Program-made: the position numbers and the translations under genes
Part shown: piece after piece, positions 37,211-46,996 of the stretch
Position numbering within the stretch: the first letter of the stretch is position 1
Layout of the letters: every line of letters begins with the position of its first letter
NCBI GenBank assembly: GCA_040218875.1
Contig: JAVJQP010000050.1
Reading direction: 5' to 3' (one strand)
DNA length: 64,000 bases
Source of the DNA: Coleofasciculus sp937127375
Lineage (GTDB): Bacteria > Cyanobacteriota > Cyanobacteriia > Cyanobacteriales > Coleofasciculaceae
The notes under the pieces: model-generated
What the model saw: only the letters and a program-made list of their open reading frames with translations
What the model was told of the DNA's origin: nothing
Databases searched by the model: none

Positions 37211-37529
37211 AGGCTGGCTTTATAACCTTTAATCATCCTTAAACCCTTTATTGGTCAGGGTTTCCCGTTTTCACGGAGCCAGTCCTATGGAATGGAAAAC
37301 CCCTTCCCTGTCTAGGTTTCAAGTCATTTTTGCCGCAGTTTTTGTCTCAGCCCTCTTAACCTCAGCTTTATTGCCAAGGGGGGTTTTTTAAAGATTGTGT
37401 GAAGCTCAAGTCCCTATTCATAAAGTTTTGATGAAGATTGAGGGATAGCTGAGTCTTCAATTTTTTATGGTGGTAGTATAAAGCAAAGGTAAAGTAAATA
37501 CTCGTATCCACTTAATCAAAAGGATAATT
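37211..37529. other. Spacer upstream of the PEP-CTERM gene
   Basis: 319 bp with no ORF. A GTATAAAG near 37476 could serve as a -10 element for the next gene, but I see no matching -35. Confidence 0.35.
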
Positions 37530-38237
37530 ATGGCTCACAAGTTAAAGTTTGCGATCGCGATGGCTGGTGCTGTAGTTGGTTTGACTGCACTCCACGCCAA
37601 CCCAGCTCAGGCGGCTGTGATGAAAACCATCGACTTTGAAGAATTCGAGCATGGCGATGTTGTCACTGGGGTGATGACTGAGCACGCTACTCTTGGCGTG
37701 TTTAGTCAGGGGAACGTCAACCAAAATTTCCCGAATGCCGGGGAACCTCGTGACTTGATGATCTTCGACACAGACTGCGGTCCAGGAGTCGATTGCTCAG
37801 CTGATTCGGATTTGGACTTTGGCAATCAGTTTGGCAAGGCTCTGATCATTAGTTTTGATAACAATTCAGATACACCCAACGATTCCCAGGTTGGTGGCGT
37901 AATCACTTTCGATTTTAATATGCCTGTTATCTTTAAGGGCTTTAATCTCTTGGATGATGAAGAAGAGTTTACGAAGGTGTCTTTATTTAACGGAGCGAAC
38001 TTAGTCCAAGAGATTGATGGTATTGTCGGTCCTGGAGACAATCAGGCAATCTTTGTTGATGGTTTCACTACCGCCCAAGTCACCCGTGTTGAAATTGACC
38101 TACCTGGCAGTGGTGCAATTGATAATATTACCTATAATAAGGTTCCCGAACCCCTGACCATCCTGGGTTCAACGATGGCGCTAGGATTTGGTGCCCTGTT
38201 TAAGAAGCAACAATCCAAACAACAAAAGAAAAACTAG
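37530..38237 (+). CDS. PEP-CTERM sorting-domain protein
   Basis: A 235-residue exported protein. The signal peptide spans residues 1-28 (cut after NPAQA), an acidic beta-rich domain covers about 30-200, and the C-terminal tag is VPEPLTILGSTMALGFGALFKK followed by a Lys/Gln tail. No catalytic motif is recognised. It likely has a surface or matrix role. The start is supported by AAAGGATAATT upstream. Confidence 0.85.
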   Translation: MAHKLKFAIAMAGAVVGLTALHANPAQAAVMKTIDFEEFEHGDVVTGVMTEHATLGVFSQGNVNQNFPNAGEPRDLMIFDTDCGPGVDCSADSDLDFGNQFGKALIISFDNNSDTPNDSQVGGVITFDFNMPVIFKGFNLLDDEEEFTKVSLFNGANLVQEIDGIVGPGDNQAIFVDGFTTAQVTRVEIDLPGSGAIDNITYNKVPEPLTILGSTMALGFGALFKKQQSKQQKKN

Positions 38238-38446
38238 CTTTAAGCAGAAGTTTCCTCCAGCCTTAAACCGATCTCTTGTCTTTTGCCAGCATAAGTAGTC
38301 GGATAAAAGTCAACGGTACTGTGTTAAGTTTTGTAGAATTCCGCGATCGCGAAAATGTAATGATTGGGAGTTTTTAGGAAACTTGACATAGTTGACTTTT
38401 TCTGTAAGACTACAGCGTTTCCCGGTCTGGTGAGGTACTATACCTT

Positions 38447-38475
38447 GGGCGCAAGCCTTGCAAATTCTTGCGCCC
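38447..38475. repeat. GGGCGCAAG palindromic repeat
   Basis: GGGCGCAAG (38447-38455) pairs perfectly with CTTGCGCCC (38467-38475). It is followed by CTACA, as in the related repeat at 55224-55243 and the half copy at 36-46. Confidence 0.75.
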
Positions 38476-38492
38476 CTACAAAGAAATTCCCG

Positions 38493-38575
38493 ATCTTACC
38501 ATCCCGAAAGATGTCAAACTCCGACTCCCTGTGGCGGAAGAATCACCCGCGCTTTCAGCCGGGTGAGTGTTAACG
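38493..38575 (+). mobile_element. Possible IS200/IS605 (TnpB) right-end relic
   Basis: GGCGGAAGAATCACCCG, a CACCCG/CGGGTG hairpin (38544-38549 and 38560-38565) and GAGTGTTAAC follow the pattern at the 3' end of cyanobacterial tnpB genes, where the omega-RNA scaffold ends. The overlapping ORF tail WRKNHPRFQPGEC* also looks like a TnpB C-terminus. No tnpB body is present. Confidence 0.35.
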
Positions 38576-38795
38576 AATTATAAACTATTCTAACGAATAT
38601 AATTGTTTTGCATAAAACCCATTGCGGAAATTTGAGTTGCCGTAAAAATGGGTTCAAAGGAATTATCCAGTAAGCTTTCGTTTCAAGTTACGGAAATTTA
38701 TTTTCTGGCTAGACTCTAGATGCTCATCGATTGCCAACTCAATCGATTATCAATGCTTTTTTGAGGTGTATTTCTTGTAAACAACAGGGTGTAAC

Positions 38796-41700
38796 ATGGA
38801 CTTCAAAACTACAACTGAATCATTTTTGCTTTCAGGAACCGATACGGAAACCGAGCCTGCCTATCTGGGATTAACTGAAAATGAAACGGCAGAAAACTCC
38901 ACGGCATCGACAACATCTAGTCATGAATTGGAGACATCTCTCACCGCCCTATCTGCCAGCGAATGGACAGATGGCTTGGTGGTAAATACCCTGATACCTT
39001 CAGATTCCACCATTGAGGATGCTGCTTTAGATTCATCCACCGATCTCTCGCCAGACAATGTGACCTTAGTAGGTACCTTTGACGACTCGTTGACGGGGAC
39101 AAATTCCTCGAAAAAGTCGGAACAGGGAAATGCTCTGTCGAACAAAGATAAAGAAAAAGAAAAAGAAAAGAAAGAAAAAGATAAATTAAAAAGTTTGTTT
39201 TCTGCCTCCAAACTCGCTGAAATTACAGGCGACGCCAGGATAGTCCGTGTTAACGTTGGGGGTTCAGAAAACTATCTCGATAGTCAAGGTCAGCTTTGGG
39301 CGGCAGATAGTAACTTTACTAGAGGAAAAAGTGGGAAATCCTTTAAAACATTACCCAAAGTTACTGGGACAACGGATTCAGTCCTGTTTCAGTCGGGGCG
39401 TCAGGCAGAAGAGTTTGAGTATTTATTTGCTCTACCCAATGGCGACTATGAAGTGAGGTTAAGTTTTGTCGAAACTCCCTATGTTCTTGAAGCAGATCAA
39501 CGAGAGTTTCAGGTAAAAGCCAATCAACAAGTTGCCCTGGATGAAGTCGATGTGATCCAGGAAGTCAAGGCGAAGAAGGAAAAGGCTATTGATACAATTG
39601 ATGGCATTGTTAAAGATGCAAAGCAGAAAAATAAGCTCAATCTGGGCAAAAACAAACTGCTGGAAATAGAAGATGCGGTTAAGGGATTAGAGAATGACAA
39701 AATCAAAGGATTTCTCAAAAAAGGAAAATCTAAAAATAAACTAGAAATTGAAGAAGCGGAAGCCCTGCTTCAAGCTGTTAAAGATAAACCAGAAACCAAT
39801 ACAGCCCTAACCCAAACATTTAAGGTAAAGGTCAAAGATGGGTTTCTTGACTTAAATTTCAAATCTCTCAAGGCTGAAGCCGCCCGACTTTCCAGCATTG
39901 AAATTGTTCCTGATCAAGAGAAAGGAAATAAGAAAGATAAAAGTGACGACTCGCTCTTGCCAGTCGCCCAAACCAACACCTTAACCTTGGCAGACGAGCC
40001 ACTTTTGCCAGTCGCCCAAACCAATCAATTAACCTTAGCAACCGCTTCGGCTAACCAGCCAACAGCATCAGCCGCTCAAATGGCTACCCCAGGAATACGC
40101 ATCAATGCTGGGGGAGGAGATTATACCGATAGTGCCGGAAATCTTTGGCAGGCGGACGATTATTTTACGGCTGGGAATACCTCTTTATTCAATGTTCCCA
40201 TCACTGGCACGGTGGAAGATACTCTCTATCAAACAGAACGCTACCAAAACACCTTCGGGTATGAGATTCCCGTCGATAATGGCACCTATACGGTAAACCT
40301 ACACTTTGCCGAAAATTTCTTCAATTTAGCCGGACAACGGGTATTTGATGCCACCGTTGAGGGTCAGTTACTTAACGACAATTTAGACATTGTATATGCG
40401 ACCGGGAACAAGAATACAGCGTTAATCACATCTGTTGCTGGTGTCAACGTTAGCGATGGTATCCTGAATATCGACTTGGCTGGTGTGGTTGACAAAGGGA
40501 AGATCTCCGCCATTGAAGTATTAGCCAATCCCAGTACCGATACTATCCTGCCAACGGCTAACCTGAATGGGGCAGATGTCACCCAAGAGGGGGGAACGGA
40601 TTACCAATTTGAGGTGATCTACTCCGATAACCAAACCGTTGATCTGTCCACATTGGACAATAATGACCTACTCATCACTGGACCGAACGGATTTAGTCAG
40701 TTAGCCACTCTGGATAACGTGAAGTTGGACAGTAATGGCACCCCAATGAGCGCCATGTACAGCATCCTCGCTCCAGGGGGAACTTGGGATTCGGGAGACA
40801 ATGGCACTTATGACATCGCCCAGCAAGCCAACCAGGTGATAGACACCAGCGGTAATGCGGTGTCATCCGGTTCTCTAGGCACCTTTAACGTCAACGCCAC
40901 TCCCCCAGCCCCCACAGATGTTCGGATTAATTCGGGGGGAGGAGACTATACCGATAGTGAAGGTAACCTTTGGTTAGCCGATACTTATTTCACCAACGGC
41001 AATACCTCTGCAACGGGTGCTGCCATTGATGGCACGGTGGAAGATACCCTGTATCAAACGGAACGCTGGCGGAAAAACTTCGGGTACGAAATTCCCGTCA
41101 TCAACGGCACCTATGCGGTAAACCTACACTTTGCCGAAACGTTCTTCAATTTAGCCGGACAACGGGTATTTGATGCCACCGTTGAGGGTCAGTTACTCAA
41201 TGACAATTTAGACATCATATCAGTAACTGGAGCGCAGAATACAGCCTTAATCACATCCCTTTCTGGTGTAAATGTTAGCGATGGCATCCTGAATATTGAT
41301 TTTGCTGGTGTGGCTGACAAAGCCAAGATTTCGGCGATTGAGGTATTAGCGAATCCCAGTGCGGATACCCTGGCTCCAACCGCTAGCCTAAATGCGGCAG
41401 ATGTCACCCAAGAGGGGGGAACAAATTACCAATTCAGCGTCACCTACGCCGATAACGAAGCCGTTGATTTGTCCACATTGGACAATAATGACCTACTCGT
41501 CACTGGACCGAATGGGTTTAGTCAGTTAGCCACTCTGGATAACGTAAAGCTGGACAGTAATGGCACCCCAATGAACGCCACTTACAGCTTCCTCGCTCCA
41601 GGCGGCACCTGGGATTCGGGGGACAATGGCACTTATGACATCGCCCAGCAAGCTAACCAGGTTATAGACACCAGCGGTAATGCAGTGTCCAGCGGTTCTC

Positions 41701-44700
41701 TGGGAACCTTTGACGTCAACGCCGCTCCCCCAGAACCAACGGATATCCGGATCAATGTGGGGGGAGGAGACTATACCGATACTCAAGGTAACCTTTGGTT
41801 AGCCGATACCCACTTCACCAGCGGCAATACCTCATCAACCAATGTTGCCATTGATGGTACGGTAGAAGATACCCTGTATCAAACAGAACGCTACCATAGC
41901 TCCTTCGGGTACGACATTCCTGTCGTTGACAGCACCTATACGGTGAATCTACACTTTGCCGAAATTTACTTTAATCAAGAAGGACAACGGGCTTTTGATG
42001 TAGCGGTTGAGGGGAATCCGTTCCTGAATAATTTAGACATCCTCTCGGTGACTGGGACAAATAATACCGCCTTAACCACCTCCCTAGCTAATGTTACTGT
42101 CACCGATGGTGTCCTTGACCTGGACTTGAATACTCTGGTCAATAACGCCAAACTCTCAGCCATTGAGATCTTAGCGACTCCCACCCCCGATACCATCGTA
42201 CCCACTGCTAGCCTAAGTGCGACTGATGTCACCTACCGGGGTGGAACCGAGTATCAATTCAGCGTCACTTATTTCGATAACCAAGTCATCGATTCCACCA
42301 CACCGGACAATAACGATATTCTCGTCACCGGACCGAATGGGTTCAGTCAGTTAGCCACCTTAGAGACAATTCAGCCAGATAGTAATGGTTCTCCCTTGAA
42401 AGCCATTTACAAATTTGCTGCCCCTGGTGGAAACTGGGATGGGACAGACGATGGCACCTACGCGATCGCTCTGGAAGCCAACCAAGTCAGCGACGCCAGT
42501 GGTAACGTTGTCGCCAGTGGCACTTTGGGCAGCTTTGATGTTGCTGTCGCCGGGACAGCACTCCCGCCCACCCTCGTCAACTCCGGCGGACCCGACTACA
42601 CCGCTGTTGATAGTCGCCTTTGGCAAGCCGATACCTACTTCGTGGGGGGTGGTACTAATGCCATTGCCGCGACAACGGATATCGGTAATACCTTTGACGA
42701 CACGCTGTATCAAACAGAGCGGTGGCATAACAACACCCTGTCTTACGAAATTCCCGTCCCTGAACAAGGTACTTATACCGTAAACCTAGATTTTGCCGAA
42801 ATTTACTGGGCTGATGCAGGGTTGCGGGTATTTGATGTCATCGCTGAGGGGAATTTAATCGCCGATGATCTCGACATTTATGCTCAGGTGGGTGGCAATG
42901 CTGCACTGAGTATTTCCGACAATGTGGGCGTGACCGATGGTGTTCTCAATATCGATTTAGTCGGTGTGGTAGAGAAGCCGAAAATCTCATCCATCGAAGT
43001 TGTCAAGGAAGAAAACACTCACGCGGGTCATCCCTTTCTCCATGTGGTGATTGATGCTCCAGAGTATGCCATTGACTATAACGGAAATGGTAGCGAACAG
43101 GTCTCCTTGTTGGGCAATGAATCCCACACCCATGAACCCGGTAAGGTGTTGACCAGCTGGACTTGGGAAAACGGGGCAACGGTTTTAGGCACAGGGGAAG
43201 ACATTCAGGCGAGTTTGGGCGTTGGTGCCCACACCGTCTCCTTGACCATTGAAGATAGCAATTCACCCCCCGATCATCTCACCGATTCAGTGGATCTGAA
43301 TATATTTCCCATCAACGCCGTCGGTGGCGTATTAGTCTCCTACGATCTAGATGCCGATATAGACAATCTCACCGCCCCTGAGTTTCAGGAAGTCCGACCC
43401 CTGACGCCACAAGATCCGAATGATTTACTCGATGGCACCTTGCACCTGAAGGAAAGTGGTTCCTTTGGCACCCTAGGCAGTTCTCCCTACTCCAACCAAG
43501 ATGTAGCCGTACTATTCAAGGGAAAATTTGCCCCCACCACCGCAGGTGATTATGATTTCACCGTTAATGGTGGCACTGATAGCGATATCTATATCAATGG
43601 CAACCTGGTCACGGGTACAGAAACCCTAACCGCAGCAACAACCTATGACTTAGAAGTTCGGGTGGCTCGGGCAGCCGGGGAAGTTAATCCCATCGAAGTC
43701 CTAGCATCAATTGATGGTGCCCCACCCGCACCCCTGCAAGGAACCAGTCTGACTCACGACCAAACCAGTCTAGATCCCTTCATCAATCCCCCCACCGACA
43801 ACAGTGTCTCGACCTTTGGGGGTCAAATTCTCACCCTCGAGGGCATTGCGTTTTGGGAAGGTGATGCCTCCGATCAAGTCACAGTTCACTGGAGCAACAC
43901 TACGGCGGGCAACAATACAACGTTCACTGAACCTGATATTCAAGTGAATCAGGGGGAAATCACGTTTACCACACCTCCTGGAACCCTAAACGACATCGTT
44001 AACGTAAAGGTGGAAACGCCCAATGGGATGAGCAATGAAGTTACCTTTGTTTATGCTGAAGGAGTACCACCAATTAAATTCCTGGCTGAACAACAAACTG
44101 GTGCCACGCCATTCGGACCCACTCAGGCAACCTGGGGACCTGATGGCAGGCTCTATGTGGGAGCGATTACCGGCGCTATTGAAATCTACACCTTCGATGA
44201 TAACTATCAGGTAACCAATACCCAGACCGTTTCCAGCATTGCTGGTCTAAGCAACAGCAATATTCTGGGAATCGCCTTTAATCCCTTTGATGACCCGGCT
44301 GAGTCCCCTAAAATCTACGTCGCCCACAGTGAACTCTTTGCCCATAATGGGGGTCAAGGACCGGTCACTGAATTTTCACCCTACAATGGTCAGGTTTCCA
44401 TCCTCGAAGGACCCAACTTTTCAACGGTAACGCCTTTAATTACAGGACTACCCGTCTCTAACCACGACCACGGCATTAACGGATTAACATTTGATAATAA
44501 TGGAGACTTGCTCATCGCCGTTGGCGGAAACACCAATGCCGGAGTCGCCGACAACAACATTGGTGGTCTGCCGGAATCTCCGTTATCGGGGGCGATTCTG
44601 AAAGCCAACATCACAGACCCGAATTTCAATGGCACGGTTGAGTATGAGTTGACTCCCGGAGAAACCGCCCCCAGTGGCTTTGATGCCAATGACCAGGTAT

Positions 44701-46799
44701 ACGGAGAACTCGTCAACGTGGTTTCTGGGGTCGATGTATCCGTGTTTGCCAGCGGGCAGCGAAATCCCTTTGACATTGTTTGGACAACTCAAGATAAACT
44801 CTACGGCACCGATAATGGGGCAAACGCCAGCAGTGCGTTTGGTCCAGCTTCTACTGGAGCTAACACCGAAAAGTCGATCACGGGTCAACCCGATGAAATT
44901 AACCTGTTGATTGAGGGGAACTACTACGGACACGCCAATCGCAATCAGGGTCGTTTTGATCCTCGGCAGTATGTTTGGTACAGTCCGAATGATACAGGGG
45001 ACTTTACCCCACCGTTAGGGACGGTAGCCTCCTCAACCAATGGGATTAGTGAATACCGAGCCACGACCTTCTTAGGAGAGATGCAGGGCAACCTATTGGC
45101 TCAGAAGTGGAATGGCACCCTCTACAACGCGGCTCTGGCTGCCGATGGCTCCTTTGAATCCTTAGAGACGATCATCAATGTGCCAACTGCCCTCGATGTT
45201 TTGCATGGTCCTGGGGGCGCTATTCTGGGCATCGATTTCACGGACGACCAAATTACTGTTTCCCTACCCGATGATCTGGCGGCTGTCTTCGATATGACAG
45301 CCTATGATATCTTCCCCTGGCGCTCTCCGGCTGTGGGTGGTGCGACGTTCACGATTGGTGGGGCAAACTTCGACCCTGACCTTGCCAATACCACGGTGAC
45401 AATTGGTGGTCAGACCGCCATGCTCACCTCTGTCTCTGCCAATCGGATTCAGGGGATTATCCCTGAACAAACTGCCCCAACGGGTGGGCTACTTGATGTG
45501 GTGGTTACCAATGACGGCGCAACCTCCACCATACCCGATGCCTTTGTCTACTTGAGTAGCACCTTGGCATTCGGTGATACGGAGTTCACGGTTAATGAAG
45601 ATGGCACCGCTGTGGCTCAGGTCAGCGTTACCCGCACTGGCGTGAGTTTTGGTGCGGTTAGTGCGACACTAAGCCAAACCGATGGCACAGCCACCAGTGG
45701 TGTGGATTACACCAATGCTCCGATCACCGTATCCTTTGCTGATGGGGAAACCGGAACCAAAGTGGTGTCGATTCCCATCCTCGAAGATACGGAAGTTGAA
45801 GGCGATGAGATCATCAACCTGCTACTTGATAGCCCTAGCTCATGGGCAAGGATTGGGGCGCAGGGTGAAGCCACACTGCGGATTTTGGACAATGAAGCCT
45901 TGCCAACGACTACGGCATCGGCTACATTTACCATCGATCCCCCGGCTGCAAGTATCAACGGTAGTACCTTTGGCTCCGGTTCCTTCCAAATCACCAACAC
46001 CTCAACTTCGGGTGAGAAACTTGACCGGGTTGTGATTGACTTGAGTTCCAGTATTCTGCCTGATTTAGTCTTTGATCCCAATGGCACTGCTGGCGACGCA
46101 GCCGCCAAAGCCTTTACGATAGATAGCGACTCAGGCGTGGGATACCTTTCGCACACGTTGCTCAGTTCCCATGACGGTGGTTTTGATGCCTTGGAAATCC
46201 TATTCAATGACTTTGATCCGACAGAAACATTAACCTTCTCCATTGATGTTGACCCGACTAGCATTAAGGGGTTGCCACAACCCGGACCAAGCGATTCGGC
46301 TGACGTTTCTGGACTGGAGTTAACGGGGACTCAAGTGCGAACCGACTTTGATGATGGCTCAACGTTGGTCGGAGATACCTATCGGATTCCCAATAGTGTC
46401 GATGGGTCTCAGGTTACACTCCAATCGGACTTGCCCGGTCAACCTACGATTTCAGCCGTAGGACTGTCCTCGACACGAGCCAAGGTGTCCAATGAAAATC
46501 AGACCATCCAGGTTACAGGTCCTGCGGGTGCTGAGGTTATGTTGCTGGTTACAGAGGCGGCATTGTTTACTGAGAATGGCGATGGCAATGCATTTGATGT
46601 AGACCCATTTGAGGCAAACAGTATTATCGCTATTACTGAGCAGTCCGCTACCCTTGACGGGACTGGAACTGTGGACATTCCTGTCACCTTGACCAAATCT
46701 GATCCAGAAGGAGGACTCAACTATATTGTTGCTGTGGTGAAATATTTAGATGGCACCACGAGTCCGCTTTCTGACACAATCATCCTCGAACTTCTGTGA
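38796..46799 (+). CDS. Giant malectin-repeat adhesin
   Basis: 2667 residues. An acidic N-terminus with a Lys/Glu run near 115-135 is followed by a degenerate malectin-like domain (from about 150, split by a Lys-rich insert near 260-345). Three near-identical units of about 275 residues start at 434, 709 and 984, each a malectin-like domain (IRxNxGGGDYTD) plus an Ig-like domain. A fourth malectin unit begins near 1260. Then come PKD-like (1412), PA14-like (1509) and IPT/TIG (1662) domains, a six-bladed PQQ/sugar-dehydrogenase-type propeller (1762-2159), a second IPT (2169) and a Calx-beta domain (2254-2367). No signal peptide and no RTX tail are visible, so the export route is unclear. Likely a carbohydrate-binding surface protein. 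Confidence 0.85.
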   Translation: MDFKTTTESFLLSGTDTETEPAYLGLTENETAENSTASTTSSHELETSLTALSASEWTDGLVVNTLIPSDSTIEDAALDSSTDLSPDNVTLVGTFDDSLTGTNSSKKSEQGNALSNKDKEKEKEKKEKDKLKSLFSASKLAEITGDARIVRVNVGGSENYLDSQGQLWAADSNFTRGKSGKSFKTLPKVTGTTDSVLFQSGRQAEEFEYLFALPNGDYEVRLSFVETPYVLEADQREFQVKANQQVALDEVDVIQEVKAKKEKAIDTIDGIVKDAKQKNKLNLGKNKLLEIEDAVKGLENDKIKGFLKKGKSKNKLEIEEAEALLQAVKDKPETNTALTQTFKVKVKDGFLDLNFKSLKAEAARLSSIEIVPDQEKGNKKDKSDDSLLPVAQTNTLTLADEPLLPVAQTNQLTLATASANQPTASAAQMATPGIRINAGGGDYTDSAGNLWQADDYFTAGNTSLFNVPITGTVEDTLYQTERYQNTFGYEIPVDNGTYTVNLHFAENFFNLAGQRVFDATVEGQLLNDNLDIVYATGNKNTALITSVAGVNVSDGILNIDLAGVVDKGKISAIEVLANPSTDTILPTANLNGADVTQEGGTDYQFEVIYSDNQTVDLSTLDNNDLLITGPNGFSQLATLDNVKLDSNGTPMSAMYSILAPGGTWDSGDNGTYDIAQQANQVIDTSGNAVSSGSLGTFNVNATPPAPTDVRINSGGGDYTDSEGNLWLADTYFTNGNTSATGAAIDGTVEDTLYQTERWRKNFGYEIPVINGTYAVNLHFAETFFNLAGQRVFDATVEGQLLNDNLDIISVTGAQNTALITSLSGVNVSDGILNIDFAGVADKAKISAIEVLANPSADTLAPTASLNAADVTQEGGTNYQFSVTYADNEAVDLSTLDNNDLLVTGPNGFSQLATLDNVKLDSNGTPMNATYSFLAPGGTWDSGDNGTYDIAQQANQVIDTSGNAVSSGSLGTFDVNAAPPEPTDIRINVGGGDYTDTQGNLWLADTHFTSGNTSSTNVAIDGTVEDTLYQTERYHSSFGYDIPVVDSTYTVNLHFAEIYFNQEGQRAFDVAVEGNPFLNNLDILSVTGTNNTALTTSLANVTVTDGVLDLDLNTLVNNAKLSAIEILATPTPDTIVPTASLSATDVTYRGGTEYQFSVTYFDNQVIDSTTPDNNDILVTGPNGFSQLATLETIQPDSNGSPLKAIYKFAAPGGNWDGTDDGTYAIALEANQVSDASGNVVASGTLGSFDVAVAGTALPPTLVNSGGPDYTAVDSRLWQADTYFVGGGTNAIAATTDIGNTFDDTLYQTERWHNNTLSYEIPVPEQGTYTVNLDFAEIYWADAGLRVFDVIAEGNLIADDLDIYAQVGGNAALSISDNVGVTDGVLNIDLVGVVEKPKISSIEVVKEENTHAGHPFLHVVIDAPEYAIDYNGNGSEQVSLLGNESHTHEPGKVLTSWTWENGATVLGTGEDIQASLGVGAHTVSLTIEDSNSPPDHLTDSVDLNIFPINAVGGVLVSYDLDADIDNLTAPEFQEVRPLTPQDPNDLLDGTLHLKESGSFGTLGSSPYSNQDVAVLFKGKFAPTTAGDYDFTVNGGTDSDIYINGNLVTGTETLTAATTYDLEVRVARAAGEVNPIEVLASIDGAPPAPLQGTSLTHDQTSLDPFINPPTDNSVSTFGGQILTLEGIAFWEGDASDQVTVHWSNTTAGNNTTFTEPDIQVNQGEITFTTPPGTLNDIVNVKVETPNGMSNEVTFVYAEGVPPIKFLAEQQTGATPFGPTQATWGPDGRLYVGAITGAIEIYTFDDNYQVTNTQTVSSIAGLSNSNILGIAFNPFDDPAESPKIYVAHSELFAHNGGQGPVTEFSPYNGQVSILEGPNFSTVTPLITGLPVSNHDHGINGLTFDNNGDLLIAVGGNTNAGVADNNIGGLPESPLSGAILKANITDPNFNGTVEYELTPGETAPSGFDANDQVYGELVNVVSGVDVSVFASGQRNPFDIVWTTQDKLYGTDNGANASSAFGPASTGANTEKSITGQPDEINLLIEGNYYGHANRNQGRFDPRQYVWYSPNDTGDFTPPLGTVASSTNGISEYRATTFLGEMQGNLLAQKWNGTLYNAALAADGSFESLETIINVPTALDVLHGPGGAILGIDFTDDQITVSLPDDLAAVFDMTAYDIFPWRSPAVGGATFTIGGANFDPDLANTTVTIGGQTAMLTSVSANRIQGIIPEQTAPTGGLLDVVVTNDGATSTIPDAFVYLSSTLAFGDTEFTVNEDGTAVAQVSVTRTGVSFGAVSATLSQTDGTATSGVDYTNAPITVSFADGETGTKVVSIPILEDTEVEGDEIINLLLDSPSSWARIGAQGEATLRILDNEALPTTTASATFTIDPPAASINGSTFGSGSFQITNTSTSGEKLDRVVIDLSSSILPDLVFDPNGTAGDAAAKAFTIDSDSGVGYLSHTLLSSHDGGFDALEILFNDFDPTETLTFSIDVDPTSIKGLPQPGPSDSADVSGLELTGTQVRTDFDDGSTLVGDTYRIPNSVDGSQVTLQSDLPGQPTISAVGLSSTRAKVSNENQTIQVTGPAGAEVMLLVTEAALFTENGDGNAFDVDPFEANSIIAITEQSATLDGTGTVDIPVTLTKSDPEGGLNYIVAVVKYLDGTTSPLSDTIILELL

Positions 46800-46862
46800 T
46801 CATGGCTTAACTCTAGATAAGGCAGAAGGCAGAAGGTTCTAAGGAAAAAGTAGCCAAGGTAT

Positions 46863-46898
46863 AAAGGGGGTTCCAAATGCGGGTACAACCCCCTTTTT
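46863..46898. terminator. Rho-independent terminator after the adhesin gene
   Basis: AAAGGGGGTT and AACCCCCTTTTT form a stem with a 14-nt loop and a T-run on the plus strand. The A-run on the other side lets it act for the convergent kinase gene too. Confidence 0.75.
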
Positions 46899-46996
46899 GC
46901 CACGGTGATTAAAATCGCTGCTGCGCGGAGTGGATGATAAAGCAGTTCAATTCTTTCCTACACCCCACACCCTACACCCTACACCCTACCTACTAT

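Larger units (their letters stand above)
38238..38795. other. 558-bp repeat-bearing spacer
   Basis: Contains the GGGCGCAAG foldback at 38447-38475 and an IS200/IS605-like right-end relic at 38493-38575. The 69-codon ORF running through it is unlikely to be an intact gene. Confidence 0.6.

Noticed and set aside
38364..38573. 69-codon ORF before the giant adhesin
   Set aside because: It runs through a palindromic repeat and an IS-like end; only its tail resembles TnpB, so it is debris rather than a gene.
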